Origin: Paenibacillus qinlingensis
Lineage (GTDB): Bacteria; Bacillota; Bacilli; Paenibacillales; NBRC-103111
Reading direction: 5' to 3'
DNA: 64,000 nucleotides
NCBI RefSeq assembly: GCF_013204845.1
Contig: NZ_JABMKY010000002.1
Span: 186,001-250,000 of the forward strand
Shown: positions 1 through 8,654 of the stretch, one piece after another
Numbering within the stretch: the stretch's first letter is position 1
Layout: every line of letters begins with the position of its first letter
The notes under the pieces: generated by a model
The model's database searches: none
What the model was told of the DNA's origin: nothing
Seen by the model: the letters and a program-made list of their open reading frames with translations, nothing else
Made by a program: the position numbers and the translations under genes

Positions 1-1169
1 CTCCGATTGACAAAATTCCCAAATGCCCCAAGTAATTCGCCATTATGACTATAAATAAATTCCCTCCAAGAGAAATCCGTATCCCGGTTTTCTGGTCCAT
101 TAGCAATAAGGAAATATCGTATTGAATCCGCCTCATACCTTTGTAAAAGATAGGGAACCCATACTGCCCAGTCTCGACTTGTTGAGAACTTTCTACCTTC
201 TAGGTTGAGAAATTCGCTAGAAACGATATGATCTGGCAGGTGTAAATTTTTCAAACCCAGTAGAATAGCTGGCCATATTAAAGTATGAAAAGGGATATTA
301 TCCTTCCCATGAATATAGTAGGCTTTTACACCATCTTTGGACCAAAACTTCTCCCACGCTTCTCCGCGCTGATTGGCCCACTGCTGACTGGCAGACAGAT
401 ATCCGGTGACCGCCTCAACCCACACATATATTTTTTTCCCATCAAAACCTTCCAGGGGTACATCAACTCCCCAATCTAAATCTCGAGTAGCAGCTCGATC
501 TTGCAACCCTTCTCTTAAATAACGCCTTGATAGTCCAATGGCGTTTTCCCTCCACCCATCTGCTTGATCAACAAAGTTTTCTAGCTCATTTTGAAATTTC
601 GACAGCGCCAGGAAATAATGATCAGAAAGCTTTGACGTAGGACAACCTCTACATAACTTACATGAACGATTATGCAATTCCAACGGATCCAATAATGCGG
701 AACAAACGTCACATTGATCACCTCTAGCTGCACTGCCACAGCGCGGGCAGTTCCCTTCAACATAACGATCTGGCAGAAAACGATCGCAATCGTTACAGTA
801 CGTTTGTTCAACTGCTTTTTGATACAGAACACCATTATCCAGTAGTTGCTTAAAAACCTCTTGCACAACTTCGTGATGAAATGGATGATCCGTTCGCGTA
901 TAAAGGTCGTAGGAAAACCCCATTTGATGGAAACAATCTACAAACTCATTATGATATTTGTCGGTAATTATTTTAGGGGAAACCCCTTCTGTGTTAGCTT
1001 GAATTGAAATAGGTGTTCCATGACAATCACTTCCTGATACATAAAGTACCTCATCTCCCTTTAGCCGATAATACCGCGCAATCACGTCACCTGGTAGTAA
1101 ACTTGCTAACCTTCCTAAGTGTAGTGATCCATTTGCGTAGGGCCACGCTCCGCCAATAAATATGCTCAT
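1..1169 (-). CDS. metG: Methionyl-tRNA synthetase, 3' end cut by window edge
   Basis: This class I synthetase charges tRNA-Met with methionine in the cytosol. About 389 N-terminal codons are present; the rest lies beyond base 1. The translation begins [20 protein letters not shown], where HLGR is the HIGH-type ATP site. A zinc region follows with CNDC, CPRC, CDVC and CKLC pairs around FLPDRY, as in the E. coli-type enzyme. The second signature near base 200 reads KFSTS in place of KMSKS. The start has a GGGAGGAG ribosome site 7 bases upstream. A Met-specific T-box precedes the gene, so expression should rise when tRNA-Met is uncharged. Assignment to MetRS is secure from the sequence; that it is a second copy beside a housekeeping enzyme is inference. 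Confidence 0.93.
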   Translation of the reverse strand, partial: MSIFIGGAWPYANGSLHLGRLASLLPGDVIARYYRLKGDEVLYVSGSDCHGTPISIQANTEGVSPKIITDKYHNEFVDCFHQMGFSYDLYTRTDHPFHHEVVQEVFKQLLDNGVLYQKAVEQTYCNDCDRFLPDRYVEGNCPRCGSAARGDQCDVCSALLDPLELHNRSCKLCRGCPTSKLSDHYFLALSKFQNELENFVDQADGWRENAIGLSRRYLREGLQDRAATRDLDWGVDVPLEGFDGKKIYVWVEAVTGYLSASQQWANQRGEAWEKFWSKDGVKAYYIHGKDNIPFHTLIWPAILLGLKNLHLPDHIVSSEFLNLEGRKFSTSRDWAVWVPYLLQRYEADSIRYFLIANGPENRDTDFSWREFIYSHNGELLGAFGNFVNR

Positions 1170-1199
1170 TTTCAAACTCCTCCCTTGTTTATAATTCTA

Positions 1200-1505
1200 G
1201 AAAAACAAAAAAAGCCTTCGTCCTCAAAAGGACGAAAGCTGTCGCTCACGTGTTTCCACCTCAATTTACCGATCCCTCACGGAAGCCGGCCTCTACAAGT
1301 ACGTCACCCTATGAGGTGATTATACCCTGGCACGTTAACGGGTGCACCCGGTGGGGCCTACTACCTCACTAAGAGGGTTTGATGCACAGCTCTGAGACCA
1401 TGTTCGTCAGACGTCTCTTTACTCCTTTTCACCTACCGGAGCTCTCTGTTAAAAGAACGGGGTCCAACTACTCTTTCTCGTCATCGCCTTATTCATATTC
1501 CTTAT
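1200..1505 (-). promoter_or_regulatory. T-box leader with Met specifier
   Basis: Read on the minus strand, the leader has the Stem I signature GACGAGAAAGAGTAG near 1480, a CAGAGAGCTCCGG segment near 1440, and a candidate ATG specifier at 1401-1399 in the context GAACATGGTC. The T-box core reads AGGTGGAAACACG at 1261-1249. It ends in a terminator with arms 1239-1230 and 1223-1214 (the typical TTTCGTCC type) and a U-run to about 1200. This order is that of T-box riboswitches, where uncharged tRNA stabilises the antiterminator. The core differs slightly from the common GGGTGGNACCGCG form. Confidence 0.9.
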
Positions 1506-1512
1506 ATAGCCA

Positions 1513-1542
1513 ATTATAAATAGATATATTCCCAAAAATCAA
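1513..1542 (-). promoter_or_regulatory. SigA-type promoter of the T-box/metG unit
   Basis: On the minus strand TTGATT (1542-1537) and TATAAT (1518-1513) are separated by 18 bases. This places the transcript start near 1505, just upstream of Stem I. Confidence 0.6.
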
Positions 1543-1584
1543 ACTAATGTTCAATTATAAAAAGATTTTACTTTTCTCGGAAGG

Positions 1585-2184
1585 CTATTTGAACCATCCC
1601 TTCTCTTTGAAACGCATAATAGCCTCAATTCGATTACTGACATTGAGCTTATCAAGAATAACGGAAATATAGTTGCGAACGGTGCCCCTTGTTATATACA
1701 TATGATCCGCGATTTCTTTCGTATTTTTACCGTCGGCAATCAGGTTCAATACTTCTTTCTCTCGCTCGGTCAGAGGATTTTCTTCATTATATGTCTCATC
1801 TACCAGCTCTGAGGCATAGATTCGTCTGCCAGCCATCACACTCCGGATCGAGGTAGCTAGTTCCTCGCTGGGGCTATCTTTCAACAAATAACCGTTGGCA
1901 CCTGCCTTCACGGCCCTTTCAAAATAACCGTAACGGGCAAATGTGGTCAAAATAATGACTTTGCAACCCAATCCCTTGAGTTCCTCTGCGGCATCTAAAC
2001 CGTTCATGATGGGCATCTCGATATCCATAACACAAATATCTGGCTTATGCAGTTTAACCAGTTTCACAGCATCCTCGCCATTGCTTGCTTTACCAACGAC
2101 CTGCATATCCTCCTCCAAATCAAGTAAGGAAGCAAGCGCACCCAGCAGCATCCGTTGGTCCTCGGCAATCACAATTCGGATCAT
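1585..2184 (-). CDS. desR: DesR-type response regulator
   Basis: This 199-residue NarL/LuxR-class regulator closely resembles Bacillus subtilis DesR, which activates the desaturase gene when DesK phosphorylates it in the cold. The receiver domain carries E8, D9 and the phospho-acceptor D54 (CVMDIEMP). The C-terminal LuxR helix-turn-helix covers about residues 135-199 and ends IEAIMRFKEKGWFK, near-identical to the DesR tail. Its ATG overlaps the desK stop by four bases (ATGA), so the two are translationally coupled. It is the last gene of des-desK-desR. Confidence 0.93.
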   Translation of the reverse strand: MIRIVIAEDQRMLLGALASLLDLEEDMQVVGKASNGEDAVKLVKLHKPDICVMDIEMPIMNGLDAAEELKGLGCKVIILTTFARYGYFERAVKAGANGYLLKDSPSEELATSIRSVMAGRRIYASELVDETYNEENPLTEREKEVLNLIADGKNTKEIADHMYITRGTVRNYISVILDKLNVSNRIEAIMRFKEKGWFK

Positions 2185-3317
2185 ATCCTCACCTCCCTTT
2201 CTGGTGGTATGATGGCATTCGGCACTTTAATTACAATGGTTGTTCCATTGTCGGAGACAATTTCCATACACCCGTTTACAAACTCAAGTCGCTCTTTCAT
2301 GCCCCGCAATCCGTTTCCAAGTAATACAAGACATTCCTTCGACATGCCGACTCCATTATCCCCGACCTTGATCACGAGGTCGCTTGGTGATGGCTGAATG
2401 GATATCGCACACGTAGTAGCACTGCTATGTTTGATAATGTTCGTAATCGATTCCTTTAAACACATGCTCAACACATTTTCGTTTATAAGAGACGTGTTAG
2501 TTAACTTCGGATCTCCCTCCACAATGAGGTCGATCTCAGCAGCTTTCAAAATCTGCTTGATTCGAAACATTTCTTCAACTAGTCTCGTCCCGCGCATTTG
2601 CGTTACGATTTCCCGAACTTCCTTTAACGCAATCCTAGCAGTCTGACGAACATCATTGATTTCAATTTGTGCTTGCGCTGGATTTTTGCTAATTAATTTC
2701 CCTGCCAAATCACTCTTCAAACCAATTAATGAGAGCTTCTGACCAAGTGTATCGTGTAAGTCACGGGCGATTCTTTGACGCTCTTCTAGCTTTACCAACT
2801 CGGAAATCCGCTTATTTGCATCCTCTAGCTGCCCTTGTAGTTTTTCACTTCTATTCTTGTTGAACGTCGTGACAGGAATGAGGATAATGGCAATTACACA
2901 AATGATGATAAAGGGCAATTGGGTAAAATACACCGGATTTTGCGATACCAATCCATAGTTAACCGTTGCAATCGTGGTAACTAGATGTATGCAGTACAAC
3001 GTAATAAATCCTGCTCGACTTTTCATGGTACCAATAAAAAAAGCTAAAAACAGCGAGAAATACACATAGCTGAAGGCGATACCCATGATAATCGAAATAA
3101 CAATTTGTACGCTAGTCCAGAAGTACACAATCCAACCTTTAGATACGAAGGACAGTACATAGCAACTAAAGAATACCATAATCATGATTGTGCCTAATAC
3201 AATGTGGTAGGTCGTTGAAGAACGAAATATGAAATAAAAAGGTAGGATATAAAAGACAACCCACACATACGGACTAATGCCGGTGTTTTTATGAAAAATT
3301 TGATACCACTTTTGCAT
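2181..3317 (-). CDS. desK: DesK-type membrane thermosensor histidine kinase
   Basis: This 378-residue kinase has five or so membrane segments in residues 15-150, then a coiled linker, a HisKA_3 dimerisation domain with the phosphorylated His in RDLHDTLGQK (about residue 190), and a C-terminal HATPase with GDNGVGMS and GNGLRGMKERL. It closely follows B. subtilis DesK, which senses bilayer thickness on cooling. The N-terminus HKNTGISPY keeps Lys10, with Asn at 11 instead of 12, in the place of the 'sunken buoy' motif. It sits between des and desR in the usual gene order. Confidence 0.93.
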   Translation of the reverse strand: MQKWYQIFHKNTGISPYVWVVFYILPFYFIFRSSTTYHIVLGTIMIMVFFSCYVLSFVSKGWIVYFWTSVQIVISIIMGIAFSYVYFSLFLAFFIGTMKSRAGFITLYCIHLVTTIATVNYGLVSQNPVYFTQLPFIIICVIAIILIPVTTFNKNRSEKLQGQLEDANKRISELVKLEERQRIARDLHDTLGQKLSLIGLKSDLAGKLISKNPAQAQIEINDVRQTARIALKEVREIVTQMRGTRLVEEMFRIKQILKAAEIDLIVEGDPKLTNTSLINENVLSMCLKESITNIIKHSSATTCAISIQPSPSDLVIKVGDNGVGMSKECLVLLGNGLRGMKERLEFVNGCMEIVSDNGTTIVIKVPNAIIPPEREVRI

Positions 3318-3386
3318 AGTCCGTTTAGCCTCTTTTTCTCCAACATAGATTTAATTATATTCTAGCATAAACATGAAACGATGTAT

Positions 3387-4457
3387 TTATTGCCCTTGAA
3401 AACTTGACTTACGAACTTCTACCTTTATTTTGGCAGCTGCAGAATCATTCTCATTTTCCTTAAGGTTTACCTGTTTATTATTTTTATAACCGACAAATGT
3501 TTTGTTACGCTCATCCCATAGTTTAAAACTTAGCGACTTCAAACTAGTACCGATTGTAATCGTCGTTGCTTTTTGAAGGGGAGGTGTTGCATTATGTGCT
3601 TTTTCCAGATTATAATTTGGTACTTTCGGACTCAAATGGTGAACATGGTGAAACCCAATATTGCCAGTAATCCATTGCAAGAGTTTAGGCAACTTATAAT
3701 AGGAGCTTCCTTCTACCGCGGCTTTCACATAACTCCACTCATCTTCCTTCTCGAAGTAGGAGTCTTCAAACTGATGTTGCACATAAAATAACCAGATTCC
3801 CATCAAGCCTGCTACGAACATGATTGGTGCTTGGATAAGAACAAACGACTGCCATCCAACCATCCAGATCAGCAACCCATACAGAGCAAGAATGGAGACA
3901 TTTGTCATATACGTACTAATACGTTCCTTGCGTCTTGCGCCTTTCGTATTAAAGCGATTCGTAAATAGAAACAAAAAGATTGGACCAAGTCCGAACATAA
4001 TGAATGGATTCCGATATAACCGATAAGCCATTCGAACCCAAATGGAAGATGCCGCATACTCGTCTACGGTAAGTACCCACATATCACCTATCCCACGTTT
4101 CTCAAGGTTAGAGCTCGTTGCATGATGGATAGAATGACTATTCTTCCATTGCTGATAGGGAAAAAGTGTAAGAATACCCGTAATCGTTCCTACGATTTCA
4201 TTGGCTCTACGGCTTTTGAAGAACGATTGATGACAACAATCATGGAAAATGATAAAAGTTCGTATAACAAATCCGGAAGCGATAATCGTAATGGGCAATG
4301 TCATCCAATAGGATATCGATAGGCTTAGATACGCAGCTACCCATAGAAGGAATAAAGGTCCTAAGGTATTTAGCAGCTGTTTGGTACTAGCCCTCGTATT
4401 TGATTTTTCGTAAGGGGCAACCTGTTTTTTTAAGTTAGTTAGCGTGGATTGTGTCAT
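3387..4457 (-). CDS. des: Membrane acyl-lipid desaturase
   Basis: This 356-residue integral membrane di-iron enzyme introduces a double bond (Delta-5 in B. subtilis) into phospholipid acyl chains and restores fluidity in the cold. The three histidine boxes are visible: HDCCH near residue 93, HSIHH near 129, and HHVHH near 290. Hydrophobic segments flank the boxes. The start has GAGGAGG eight bases upstream. Upstream lie a promoter with a poor -35 and TCAT/ATGA repeats, as expected for a gene needing phosphorylated DesR. Function is inferred from close family resemblance and operon context. Confidence 0.93.
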   Translation of the reverse strand: MTQSTLTNLKKQVAPYEKSNTRASTKQLLNTLGPLFLLWVAAYLSLSISYWMTLPITIIASGFVIRTFIIFHDCCHQSFFKSRRANEIVGTITGILTLFPYQQWKNSHSIHHATSSNLEKRGIGDMWVLTVDEYAASSIWVRMAYRLYRNPFIMFGLGPIFLFLFTNRFNTKGARRKERISTYMTNVSILALYGLLIWMVGWQSFVLIQAPIMFVAGLMGIWLFYVQHQFEDSYFEKEDEWSYVKAAVEGSSYYKLPKLLQWITGNIGFHHVHHLSPKVPNYNLEKAHNATPPLQKATTITIGTSLKSLSFKLWDERNKTFVGYKNNKQVNLKENENDSAAAKIKVEVRKSSFQGQ

Positions 4458-4525
4458 CGTATAGTTCCTCCTCGATATGGTGCGCCGAACATGTAAGCGA
4501 GTATCAGTGGTAATATCCTATCTTC

Positions 4526-4554
4526 ATTATAGATATCGCTTTCAATTCGTTGCA
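4526..4554 (-). promoter_or_regulatory. Promoter of des operon, weak -35
   Basis: On the minus strand a good -10 TATAAT lies at 4531-4526 and a poor -35 TGCAAC at 4554-4549, 17 bases apart. A weak -35 next to repeats fits an activator-dependent promoter. Confidence 0.5.
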
Positions 4555-4555
4555 G

Positions 4556-4591
4556 TCATAAACATCATGTAGACGGTATGATAAATGTCAT
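4556..4591. promoter_or_regulatory. Candidate DesR operator
   Basis: Directly upstream of the des -35 lie TCAT (4556-4559), ATCAT (4564-4568), ATGAT (4578-4582) and TCAT (4588-4591), which form inverted pairs about a common centre. The position matches where phosphorylated DesR binds at the B. subtilis des promoter. The assignment rests on position and symmetry only. Confidence 0.5.
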
Positions 4592-4616
4592 ATAGGGAAT
4601 GGAAAACTTTACAAAT

Positions 4617-4645
4617 TTGCTTATCACACGGTTGTGTGCTAGTAT
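4617..4645 (+). promoter_or_regulatory. Promoter of cold-shock gene
   Basis: TTGCTT (4617-4622) and TAGTAT (4640-4645) have a 17-base spacer. This would give a leader of about 125 bases, long as is usual for cold-shock genes. A second TTGACA at 4662 lacks a clear -10. Confidence 0.5.
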
Positions 4646-4672
4646 TACGTTATAAACAGCTTTGACATAAAC

Positions 4673-4733
4673 TCACATATTGAAAAAGTGATCATTTGTG
4701 TAATGGTACCTTTTTCAATGTGTGATTTTTTTT
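4673..4733 (+). terminator. Terminator-like hairpin inside the csp leader
   Basis: Arms 4673-4688 and 4710-4725 pair over 16 bases with one mismatch. The loop is 21 bases, and eight T follow at 4726-4733. It has the form of an intrinsic terminator but lies between the predicted promoter and the csp start, so it may act as an attenuator. Alternatively it ends transcripts arriving from upstream. Confidence 0.65.
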
Positions 4734-4776
4734 GTTTAAAAAAGCATGTTAATAACAATTTGGAGGTAATTATATT

Positions 4777-4977
4777 ATGGAAACAGGAACAGTGAAATGG
4801 TTTAACGCAGAGAAAGGCTTTGGATTTATTGAAATGGAAGGCGGAAATGACGTATTCGTTCATTTCTCCGCTATTCAAGGAGATGGATTCAAATCGTTGG
4901 ACGAAGGACAACGCGTAGAATTTAATGTAGCTCAAGGCAACCGCGGTCCTCAAGCTGAAAATGTTGTAAAACTGTAA
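4777..4977 (+). CDS. Cold-shock protein, CspA/CspB family
   Basis: This 66-residue single-domain OB-fold RNA chaperone carries RNP1 KGFGFIE (residues 13-19) and RNP2 VFVHFSAI (residues 26-33). It binds single-stranded nucleic acid and prevents mRNA structure at low temperature. The ribosome site is GGAGG ten bases before ATG. The leader holds a strong hairpin with a U-run. A cold-inducible-type gene follows and the des operon lies upstream, so the region forms a cold-response cluster. Which of the several Csp paralogues of the organism it is cannot be told. Confidence 0.96.
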   Translation: METGTVKWFNAEKGFGFIEMEGGNDVFVHFSAIQGDGFKSLDEGQRVEFNVAQGNRGPQAENVVKL

Positions 4978-4990
4978 TTCACAGTGAACG

Positions 4991-5025
4991 AACTGTCCTT
5001 AACTAGTGTTAAGGGCAGTTTTTTT
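4991..5025 (+). terminator. Terminator after csp
   Basis: Arms ACTGTCCTTAAC (4992-5003) and GTTAAGGGCAGT (5008-5019) are followed by seven T. Confidence 0.85.
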
Positions 5026-5045
5026 AATCTAAGGAGGAGAAAACG

Positions 5046-5276
5046 ATGTATTTTCAAAGAAAATCACTAGAAGATCTCATTCAGGAAAACACGAAAGTCT
5101 GGGCATGTAATAATGAAGATTGCAAAGGGTGGATTCGGGACAATTTTTCTTTTGAATACGTACCCACTTGCCACCAGTGCCTTTCTCCCATGATTAGTAG
5201 CTTGAAAATGCTCCCGGTAATTGCTAACTCCAATAAAAATATGAAATCTCTTCATAAAGGCAGATTGATCTCCTGA
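5046..5276 (+). CDS. YdjO-like small cold-inducible zinc-ribbon protein
   Basis: This 76-residue protein has two cysteine pairs, ACNNEDCKGW near residue 21 and CHQC near residue 40, suggesting a small zinc ribbon. The pattern and size match the YdjO family, described as cold-inducible in Bacillus. The AAGGAGGAG ribosome site is strong. It lies 69 bases after csp on the same strand, separated by a terminator. The last 20 residues look unstructured and basic. Molecular function is unknown. Confidence 0.8.
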   Translation: MYFQRKSLEDLIQENTKVWACNNEDCKGWIRDNFSFEYVPTCHQCLSPMISSLKMLPVIANSNKNMKSLHKGRLIS

Positions 5277-5293
5277 TCAACCAGTACGAAATA

Positions 5294-5327
5294 ACAAAAA
5301 AAGAGAAGATCCTACTGGACCTTCTCC
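5294..5327 (-). terminator. Terminator of the DUF4846 gene
   Basis: On the minus strand a GAGAAGGTCC / GGATCTTCTC stem (5326-5303) is followed by a U-run (5302-5295). It may serve the converging ydjO-like gene less well. Confidence 0.75.
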
Positions 5328-5334
5328 CTTGGCA

Positions 5335-6210
5335 TTAATCTGTAAACCTATACAGTTGTTCTCTTGTAAATGTCCATTCTGGGGAATTCAATTTTCCTTC
5401 AAACGCAGTTGTATACCACGGATTCCCCTCCCCGTTATTCATATTCTCCAGGATATGTATGTCTTGCGCTGGCGTGTAGCCTTGAGCTAATAGAAAGAGC
5501 TTTTCACCAGTTTTGGGGTTCTGAGCCATATCCAATACCACAATTGCATGTCCAGGCGAGCCCCCTTCCAGAAACACATCTCCAGCCTGCATCTCTGAAA
5601 TCGGCACGTGCTTCATTTCCTTCGACAAGGACAACGTTCCCGCATACGCAAAAACCATGTAAAGATAACTGCGAAACACATCGTAACTGTTAGAGGCCGA
5701 TCCCCGCTTGGTCCATGAGACCTTGTTACCGGAAACTTCAATTCGATTGCCTTTCCTCCACGTTGCGTAATCAGCTTTAAAGCCATTTGTAAAATTGAAG
5801 TGAATCTTATCATAGTTGCCACTGCCATACAGGTATTCCGCTCGCAGTCTCATAACCGCATCGGCGCACTGCTGCAGATCCCGCTCACCTACATCCACAT
5901 CGAGCACAGCTTCGTAAACCTCTTTAGCTTTTAGCTCCCCATTAAACAAATGAACCTTAGAGCCATGGGGCTTCAATGGTAGATTTCGCAAGTAATGCCC
6001 ATATGAGCCATCCGCTACAGGAACCCTTTCATAACCTTTCGGAACGGCTATTCGGTCTATGACATTTGTTCCTTCGGCATGAATCAGTTGTTGTTTGTGG
6101 GATTTGGTTCCAGAAACAGCATCCGCGATTGTCGACCGCCCCTCCCCTGCGGCTGAGCAAGAACTAAGCAGCAGCGCTGAAAGAGCAGTAACTGTTAGCC
6201 ATTTACTCAT
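5335..6210 (-). CDS. DUF4846 family lipoprotein
   Basis: This 291-residue protein starts with a lipoprotein signal ending in LLLSSC, so it should be anchored outside the membrane. The body matches the DUF4846 pattern: a central AEYLYGSGNYDKIHFNFTNG region and a C-terminal GDVFLEGGSPGHAIVVLDMA, then LLAQGYTPAQDIHILEN and PWY. The conserved GSPGHA and the overall layout recall NlpC/P60-like cysteine-hydrolase folds, but no catalytic cysteine is apparent, so no reaction is proposed. It stands alone, with a terminator just downstream. Confidence 0.8.
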   Translation of the reverse strand: MSKWLTVTALSALLLSSCSAAGEGRSTIADAVSGTKSHKQQLIHAEGTNVIDRIAVPKGYERVPVADGSYGHYLRNLPLKPHGSKVHLFNGELKAKEVYEAVLDVDVGERDLQQCADAVMRLRAEYLYGSGNYDKIHFNFTNGFKADYATWRKGNRIEVSGNKVSWTKRGSASNSYDVFRSYLYMVFAYAGTLSLSKEMKHVPISEMQAGDVFLEGGSPGHAIVVLDMAQNPKTGEKLFLLAQGYTPAQDIHILENMNNGEGNPWYTTAFEGKLNSPEWTFTREQLYRFTD

Positions 6211-6371
6211 AATACGAATCCTACAACTTCACCATCCTGTATCTCTTGTATAATTATTTTACACATATCTTCAGCTCCCCTTCTCCGTTTAGCTCTTCTA
6301 AACTTTGTTAGGTAATAATACATCAGCCGGCAAATAGTTCTAACCTATTTCCCAATATACATTTAAATTTA

Positions 6372-8558
6372 TCAACGTATGACAGGGATACCCGGTGGGA
6401 AGCTTTCGGTCCATTCCCCGTTCTCATATCGGAGTTGAATCGTTCCAGTTGGAACGTTCAGCTGCAGTGTAAATGACGTCCAGCTTGCAGGAAGCTTCGG
6501 ACAAAACGCAATCTCTTGCCACCCCGGCTTCGCTGGCTTTAGACCTATAATATCCTCGATCAGCAGAGGAACAGGACCGCTTGCCCATGGATGACATAAG
6601 CTTGTGTTCCATTTCTGGTCTTTCCCCCATGCTTCAAAGCACGTAGTTGCGCCTTCTTTGATCATATTCCCCCAAGAGTGTTCATCGTCAGCGGAGAGCA
6701 AATCATAAATCAACTCATGTTCTTCCACCAACGCAAGTGCCTTCATGACAAAGTAAGAAAAATAAACCCCGCATGCGAAACGCTTGGTGCGAATCATGTC
6801 AACAATCGTGGAGACAGCTTGCTGCGGTGCAATATGGAATAGCATAGGAAGTACATTGGCATGCAGGGCATGATGCGTACTCTGCTCCGAATCTCTAAAC
6901 AAGCCGTTCTTTTCATCATAGAATGCTTCTAAGAAGCTCTTTTTTAATCGCGGCAGCTGATCTTCATAAGTAATCTCGAGCAATTCGCGAATCTCGTTTA
7001 CCGTACTTACGCAGCCGATATAAAGCGCATTAATGACATTATGGCAGCCAGGACCGACTGGCCTACTTAGTTCAAAATCATAATTGTCGCGCAATCCTTG
7101 TGGCCAATCGACCAGATTCCATTTGTCTGTAACACCTTCAAGCAACCCATCCTCACGCTCAAATTGCTCAAAATGTTTCAATAAACCTGCCGCATACGGG
7201 TACATCTCTTGAAGGAATGCCATATCACCACTATAACGGTAGTACTGCATCACTTGCATCGGCCACTGTAATGAGAAATCAGCTATTTCCTGCATAAAAT
7301 GCCCTGGTACAACAGCCATTAGCCCTTCGCATACGAATGAACTACGACCAAATTGTTCAATGGCCTTGCGATAGAGACGCAAATCCCCACTGAGCAGCAT
7401 GTGGGAGTGACCAATAATCGTGTTGTCACCCAGATATTGCCCCTTCTCTCGGCTTGGACAATCCACGAAATTTTCTTGGGATCCGTATCGCACGCCATTT
7501 TTGCAAATGTCAAAAATTTGATTCATCAATTCATCCGAGCTGTGAAGCACGCAGCTTTGCTCATCGAACGGGTAATGCCTAACTACGGCGTGAAAAGAGT
7601 CCGGTCTTAGTGCTTCCTCGGGGCCTTTTACTTCTACATAGCGAAACGCCTTGTAATCATACGTTTCAAAAACGTCTAGGTCACCTGATAATGTCCACTG
7701 GTCATGATAAAGGCAATTGCAGCGCATGTCGTAACGAACGGCGTTATCTCCAGGCAACAGCTCTTCTCCCGAGAAAATATGTACTTGATCACCTGCAATT
7801 CCATGTGCATTCATGGCGAATTGGCCGGTCAACTCGCCCCCGAAGTCGATTAGATAATGACCCGGTGCAAGCCGTTCGACGTGTGTTGGCTGTTTCTTAT
7901 AAACGGCGAGCAGCGGAGTTGGCTGCTGAACAAATGTATAATCCGTATGCTCCGCAGCTTCTGCCTGTTCCCAATCCGAATCGTCGTAGCCAACTTCTGT
8001 CCAACCTCGTTCCGTCTGCCTTGCATCCACATGTTCTGTAAATTGCGTATCATAACCAAATGTCACACCAGGCCGATTGTCATTAATCCTTTTTACTTTC
8101 CATGTCCGATCTGTCTTAACCAGTAGATTTTCGCCTGCCCAAAGCTCCGCTATGAGGCCTTGCCGATTGTCGGCGCTATTATAAACGCGATTTAACAGTC
8201 CCTGATAATAAACATGAACAGCTATTACATTTTTCCCGACTTTTAAAAACGAACGCACATCTATCCGGTTATAATAATAATGATTCGCATCACTCTGTGC
8301 AGGGCCTTGGGCAACGAACTCACCATTGATATACAGTTTGTAGTAATCATCAGCCGTTAATTGAAGCCAGATTTGGTCCTCATTCATCATCTTGTCATCT
8401 AACATACATACATTTCTTACATACCAATGGTGATGCTGTAAATCGGGAATATACGGTTCAATGACAACCGTTTCAAGCTCTTTATGGTAGAGATAGGATT
8501 TGTCCAAATTTATAAATGCACGATCTGTCAGCCAATCTGCTTGCCACGCTTGTGTCAA
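6372..8558 (-). CDS. GH78 alpha-L-rhamnosidase-like glycosidase
   Basis: This 728-residue enzyme lacks a signal peptide and is probably cytosolic. Beta-sandwich domains fill residues 1-330, with a sugar-binding-like part at DYYKLYINGEFVAQGPAQ. An alpha6/alpha6 barrel begins near CVLHSSDELMNQIFDICKNG. The family motif VDCPSREKGQYLGD holds the Asp/Glu residues expected of the GH78 active site. The C-terminal sandwich follows SWGNMIKEGATTCFEAWG. It should release terminal L-rhamnose from oligosaccharides. The start is TTG, chosen for its AGAGG site six bases upstream. It is not beside a transporter. Confidence 0.85.
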   Translation of the reverse strand: MTQAWQADWLTDRAFINLDKSYLYHKELETVVIEPYIPDLQHHHWYVRNVCMLDDKMMNEDQIWLQLTADDYYKLYINGEFVAQGPAQSDANHYYYNRIDVRSFLKVGKNVIAVHVYYQGLLNRVYNSADNRQGLIAELWAGENLLVKTDRTWKVKRINDNRPGVTFGYDTQFTEHVDARQTERGWTEVGYDDSDWEQAEAAEHTDYTFVQQPTPLLAVYKKQPTHVERLAPGHYLIDFGGELTGQFAMNAHGIAGDQVHIFSGEELLPGDNAVRYDMRCNCLYHDQWTLSGDLDVFETYDYKAFRYVEVKGPEEALRPDSFHAVVRHYPFDEQSCVLHSSDELMNQIFDICKNGVRYGSQENFVDCPSREKGQYLGDNTIIGHSHMLLSGDLRLYRKAIEQFGRSSFVCEGLMAVVPGHFMQEIADFSLQWPMQVMQYYRYSGDMAFLQEMYPYAAGLLKHFEQFEREDGLLEGVTDKWNLVDWPQGLRDNYDFELSRPVGPGCHNVINALYIGCVSTVNEIRELLEITYEDQLPRLKKSFLEAFYDEKNGLFRDSEQSTHHALHANVLPMLFHIAPQQAVSTIVDMIRTKRFACGVYFSYFVMKALALVEEHELIYDLLSADDEHSWGNMIKEGATTCFEAWGKDQKWNTSLCHPWASGPVPLLIEDIIGLKPAKPGWQEIAFCPKLPASWTSFTLQLNVPTGTIQLRYENGEWTESFPPGIPVIR

Positions 8559-8654
8559 CTTGACCCTCTCCTCTTCGTGTACACAATACCATCAGAAACC
8601 ATTATACATGATTTACTTAGAATAAAATTCACAATTGGCAAATTACAGCTACCC

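Noticed and set aside
285..868. Short ORFs across the metG region, on both strands
   Set aside because: They overlap the well-supported synthetase frame and have no ribosome site or protein-like composition.
4662..4690. TTGACA at 4662 as the csp promoter
   Set aside because: No -10-like hexamer lies 16-18 bases downstream; TTGCTT/TAGTAT at 4617-4645 is better.
4645..4953. Minus-strand ORF opposite csp
   Set aside because: It is the shadow of the cold-shock gene and reads through the leader hairpin.
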